Source of the DNA: JBBKWJ01 sp037968895
GTDB lineage: Bacteria > Actinomycetota > Acidimicrobiia > Acidimicrobiales > SZUA-35
Direction of reading: 5' to 3'
Assembly: GCA_037968895.1 (NCBI GenBank)
Contig: JBBKWJ010000101.1
Span: 1-7,386, forward strand
Length of the DNA: 7,386 nucleotides
Below the pieces are notes generated by a model. The model made no database searches and was not told the origin of the DNA. It saw only the letters and a program-made list of their open reading frames with translations. How positions within the stretch are numbered: the first letter of the stretch is position 1; each line of letters starts with the position of its first letter. The position numbers were made by a program, and so were the translations under genes. Shown in pieces: positions 5,349-7,386 of this stretch.

Positions 5349-5929
5349 TTATGACACTCTCCGATGAACTCACTGACAGGCTTCTTCGCACACGCACGGT
5401 GGTGCTTGGTCAGACCGTCGACGACGACAGCGCCAATCTGATCGCTGCTCAACTGCATCTGCTGGAATCGGAAGACGCCGGCGCCGACATCAAGTTGTTC
5501 ATCAACTCGCCAGGCGGCTCGGTATTCGCTGGCCTGGCGATATACGACGCAATGCAGTTCGTCTCGTGCGACGTGGTGACAGTGGCGACCGGCCTTGCGG
5601 CCTCGATGGGGCAGATCTTGCTGTGCGCGGGCGAGCCAGGAAAGCGATTTGCCCTGCCTCACGCGTCGATCATGATGCACCAAGGGTCGGCGGGAGTCGG
5701 CGGGCTCGCAGCCGACATTCAGATTCAGGCCGACAATCTGCTGCGCATGAAGGTCTTGATGAATGAACTGCTAGCTGCACACACCGGACAGTCAGCCGAG
5801 ACCATCGAAGCCGACGCCGATCGAGACCGATGGTTTTCGCCCGAACAAGCCCGTGAATACGGGATGATCGATCACGTCGTGGCATCTCGGGCCGAACTCG
5901 ACGCTCACCTCAAAGGGGCGGTCGCATGA
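5339..5929 (+). CDS. clpP: ATP-dependent Clp protease proteolytic subunit, catalytically intact
   Basis: The 196-residue protein is a ClpP serine peptidase subunit. Such subunits form two stacked heptamers fed by an AAA+ unfoldase (ClpX or ClpC). The triad is complete: Ser89 in GLAASMGQ, His114 in IMMHQG, and Asp163 in ADRDRWFS. Other family landmarks are FINSPGGSVFAGLAIYDAMQ (54-73), GKRFALPHA (101-109) and EYGMIDHVV (173-181). The N-terminus is short (MVALMTLSDELTDRLLRTRTVVLG) and lacks the usual Ile-Pro...RGER-Tyr axial-loop segment. The stretch after His114 (GSAGVGGLAAD) lacks the common Pro-Leu-Gly-Gly. A start at 5351 (MTLSDEL) is possible, but 5339 fits the promoter spacing. Its stop overlaps the next gene by ATGA. 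No unfoldase gene is in the window. It is probably an accessory ClpP rather than the housekeeping one; that is inference. Confidence 0.95.
   Translation: MVALMTLSDELTDRLLRTRTVVLGQTVDDDSANLIAAQLHLLESEDAGADIKLFINSPGGSVFAGLAIYDAMQFVSCDVVTVATGLAASMGQILLCAGEPGKRFALPHASIMMHQGSAGVGGLAADIQIQADNLLRMKVLMNELLAAHTGQSAETIEADADRDRWFSPEQAREYGMIDHVVASRAELDAHLKGAVA
5912..5919 (+). promoter_or_regulatory. Ribosome binding site of the second clpP-family gene
   Basis: AAAGGGGC lies about 6-8 bases before the ATG at 5926, inside the end of the first clpP gene. It is one of the few clear purine-rich sites in the window. It supports a start at 5926 with the 4-base ATGA overlap and suggests that initiation does not depend on coupling alone. 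Confidence 0.6.
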
Positions 5930-6549
5930 GTCTGTTGATCCCGAGCGTGGTCGAGACCACCCAGCGCGGCGAACGAAGCGCCGATCTCTACTCACAGTTG
6001 TTGTCGAACCGGATCGTGTTCATCGGCCACCCGATTGGCACCGAAGTGGCGAACCTTGTGTGTGCACAAATCCTGCACCTGGCGGCTGATCGTCCCCAGT
6101 CGCCGGTGTCGCTCTACATCAACTCACCAGGTGGTGACATTGCCGCCATGCTGGCGATATACGACACGATGCAGCATGTCGAGTCGCCGGTCTACACGAC
6201 TTGTTTCGGCCAGGCGGCACACACCGCTGCGGTGTTGGTGGCTGCGGGCGATCCTGGCCATCGGGTGGCGTTGCCGAATGCCCGATTCATACTTCGGCAG
6301 CCAGCAAGCGAGGGGAGTGGTCAGATCTCTGACCTGCTACTGGCCGCGAGTGAGGTGGCAGTGCAGAGGGCGACGATCGACGAGATTCTTGCCAGTCACA
6401 CTGGCCAGTCGGTCGAGCAGGTGAGAGCAGATACCGATCGAGACTTGTCACTCGGGGCGGCCGACGCAATGGCCTATGGGCTGGTCGACACTGTCTTGGA
6501 GTCGCCCCAGGTCGGGCAGACTAATAGCCGCCGAGAGTTGCCGAGCTGA
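5926..6549 (+). CDS. ClpP-family subunit with degenerate active site (ClpR-like)
   Basis: The 207-residue protein keeps the ClpP fold signatures: N-terminal segment LIPSVVETTQRGERSADLYS (4-23), SNRIVFIGHPI (27-37), YINSPGGDIAAMLAIYDTMQ (64-83), ALPNARFI (115-122) and DEILASHTGQS (152-162). The catalytic residues are altered. The usual GQAASMG reads GQAAHTA with His99 in place of the nucleophile (codon CAC at 6220-6222). The MIHQP histidine reads ILRQP with Arg124 (CGG at 6295-6297). Asp173 in TDRDLSLG is kept. It cannot be a serine peptidase, yet the frame is intact and the core well conserved. This suggests a structural or regulatory subunit in a mixed ring with the upstream ClpP, like cyanobacterial and plastid ClpR. 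The gene is translationally coupled to clpP (ATGA), and its end overlaps the convergent lactonase gene by 29 bases. Pairing is inferred. Confidence 0.93.
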   Translation: MSLLIPSVVETTQRGERSADLYSQLLSNRIVFIGHPIGTEVANLVCAQILHLAADRPQSPVSLYINSPGGDIAAMLAIYDTMQHVESPVYTTCFGQAAHTAAVLVAAGDPGHRVALPNARFILRQPASEGSGQISDLLLAASEVAVQRATIDEILASHTGQSVEQVRADTDRDLSLGAADAMAYGLVDTVLESPQVGQTNSRRELPS

Positions 6550-7386
6550 GGAATCGGCGGGGGTTGTCGACGAGCATCTTGTCGATATCGCCGTCGGTCA
6601 CTCCGCTGGACTTGAGAAGGGGGATGACGTCGTGGCTGATGTGGAGGTAGTGCCAGTTTGGCAGGGCCCCGAGCGGCACCTCGCCCTGGATCCAGTCGAT
6701 GTAGCACGAGCCGTCATGGCTCAACACGAGATGGTCGGCGTAGCCCCGGCGACAGAGTTCGGCGACGACCTCGACCCGCTCTTCGGTGGTCTGGTAGCCG
6801 TCGATACCAAAGCGGTCCATGCCCAGGTACGCGCCTGAGTCGGCGAGTTTCTGCAGGTAGTCGAGGTCGTCGGTGTCGCCGCAGTGCCCAATCACAACGC
6901 GGCTCATGTCGACGCCTTCTTTTTTGAAGACAGCCATCTGGTCGAGGCCACGCTCGGAGCGGGCATGAGTGTGGGTGGTGATCGGGCAGCCGGTTTCGCG
7001 GTGGGCTCGTGCGGCGGCGAGTAGTACCCGTTCGACGTCAGGCGTGACGCCTGGTTTGTCGGTGGCGCACTTGATGACACCGGCTTTGACAGTTGTTTCG
7101 GCGATGCCTTCGGTGATGTCACGAACGAAATGGGTGAGGAGGATGTCTCGCCCGTTGTCTGGTCGGCCGTGGTAGTAGTGCGGGAGCTCGTTGAACGTGT
7201 AGTGGCCGGTGGCGGCGACGATGTTGAGCTTGACCTTCTCGGCCACACGCTCGATGCGGGGGATATAACGACCGAGGCCGATCGCCGTCGGGTCGAGAAT
7301 TGTGCTGATGCCGGCATCGTAGAGTTCGTTCAGCTTTGTGATGGCCTCACTGACTCGTGCCTCTTCGTCGCCCCACTCCTCGGGGT
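6521..7386 (-). CDS. Phosphotriesterase-like lactonase/amidohydrolase, C-terminal part (5' end outside window)
   Basis: The frame stays open to the window edge. The stretch 7247-7384 reads in frame as PEEWGDEEARVSEAITKLNE and continues through DPTAIGLGRYIPRIER, so the GTG at 7246 is an internal Val. The 287 visible residues are most of a TIM-barrel metallohydrolase of about 320-350. Numbering from the first full codon, visible metal-site residues are the lysine normally carboxylated (Lys105, GVIKCATD), His138 (ITTHTH), His167 (IGHCGDTDD) and Asp224 (LSHDGSC). The first HxH pair would be upstream. YLGMDRFGID and SHDGSCYIDW resemble the PLL lactonases (SsoPox-type) more than true phosphotriesterases, so lactone hydrolysis is the likelier activity; that is inference by motif similarity. 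The stop TAG at 6523-6521 lies inside the end of the convergent ClpR-like gene. Confidence 0.92.
   Translation of the reverse strand, partial: PEEWGDEEARVSEAITKLNELYDAGISTILDPTAIGLGRYIPRIERVAEKVKLNIVAATGHYTFNELPHYYHGRPDNGRDILLTHFVRDITEGIAETTVKAGVIKCATDKPGVTPDVERVLLAAARAHRETGCPITTHTHARSERGLDQMAVFKKEGVDMSRVVIGHCGDTDDLDYLQKLADSGAYLGMDRFGIDGYQTTEERVEVVAELCRRGYADHLVLSHDGSCYIDWIQGEVPLGALPNWHYLHISHDVIPLLKSSGVTDGDIDKMLVDNPRRFLSSATLGGY

Noticed and set aside
7244..7246. GTG at 7246 as the start of the lactonase gene
   Set aside because: The frame continues upstream to the edge with typical family sequence (DPTAIGLGRYIPRIER), so this is an internal Val.

Overview
The window is bacterial chromosomal DNA, fairly GC-rich and densely coding. 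It is most likely from a high-GC actinobacterium, perhaps of the Acidimicrobiia type. That is an inference from three things: TANNNT hexamers repeatedly lie 6-8 bases before start codons that lack a convincing Shine-Dalgarno site (leaderless-type starts), many genes overlap by 4 or 8 bases, and the protein families fit. I see no tRNA, rRNA, CRISPR array, insertion sequence or integrase.

Layout. (1) 1-735 (+) is the 3' end of a DinG/YoaA-type helicase gene cut by the window edge. A 31-base imperfect palindrome separates it from the convergent class II fructose-bisphosphate aldolase gene (782-1864, -). (2) 1944-3036 (-) is a two-gene unit: a four-helix membrane protein of unknown function, then a DinB/DUF664-type metal-site protein, overlapping by 8 bases. 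(3) 3101-4561 (+), divergent from that unit, encodes a membrane-anchored HtrA-like protein with a PDZ domain in which all three catalytic triad positions are replaced. (4) 4583-5271 (-) is an SRPBCC/AHSA1 gene followed by an ArsR-type regulator gene, coupled by an ATGA overlap. (5) 5339-6549 (+), divergent from it, is a pair of ClpP-family genes, also coupled by ATGA. The first has an intact Ser-His-Asp triad. The second has Ser replaced by His and His by Arg, making it a ClpR-like pseudo-subunit. (6) 6521-7386 (-) is the 3' part of a phosphotriesterase-like lactonase gene that overlaps the second clpP gene tail to tail.

The most interesting region is 4583-6549. The 67-base gap between the divergent SRPBCC-ArsR and ClpP units holds two nearly identical dyads (GCAACC-TTAT-GGTTGC and GCAACC-TCAT-GGTTGC) with centres exactly 40 bases apart. 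They overlap the predicted promoters of both units. The simplest reading is a cysteine-free ArsR-family repressor that controls itself, its SRPBCC partner and a mixed active/inactive ClpP protease. The two ClpP subunits also differ at the N-terminus: only the inactive one keeps the canonical axial-loop segment. Together with the triad-less HtrA-like protein, the window holds two independent proteolysis-fold proteins that have lost catalytic residues.
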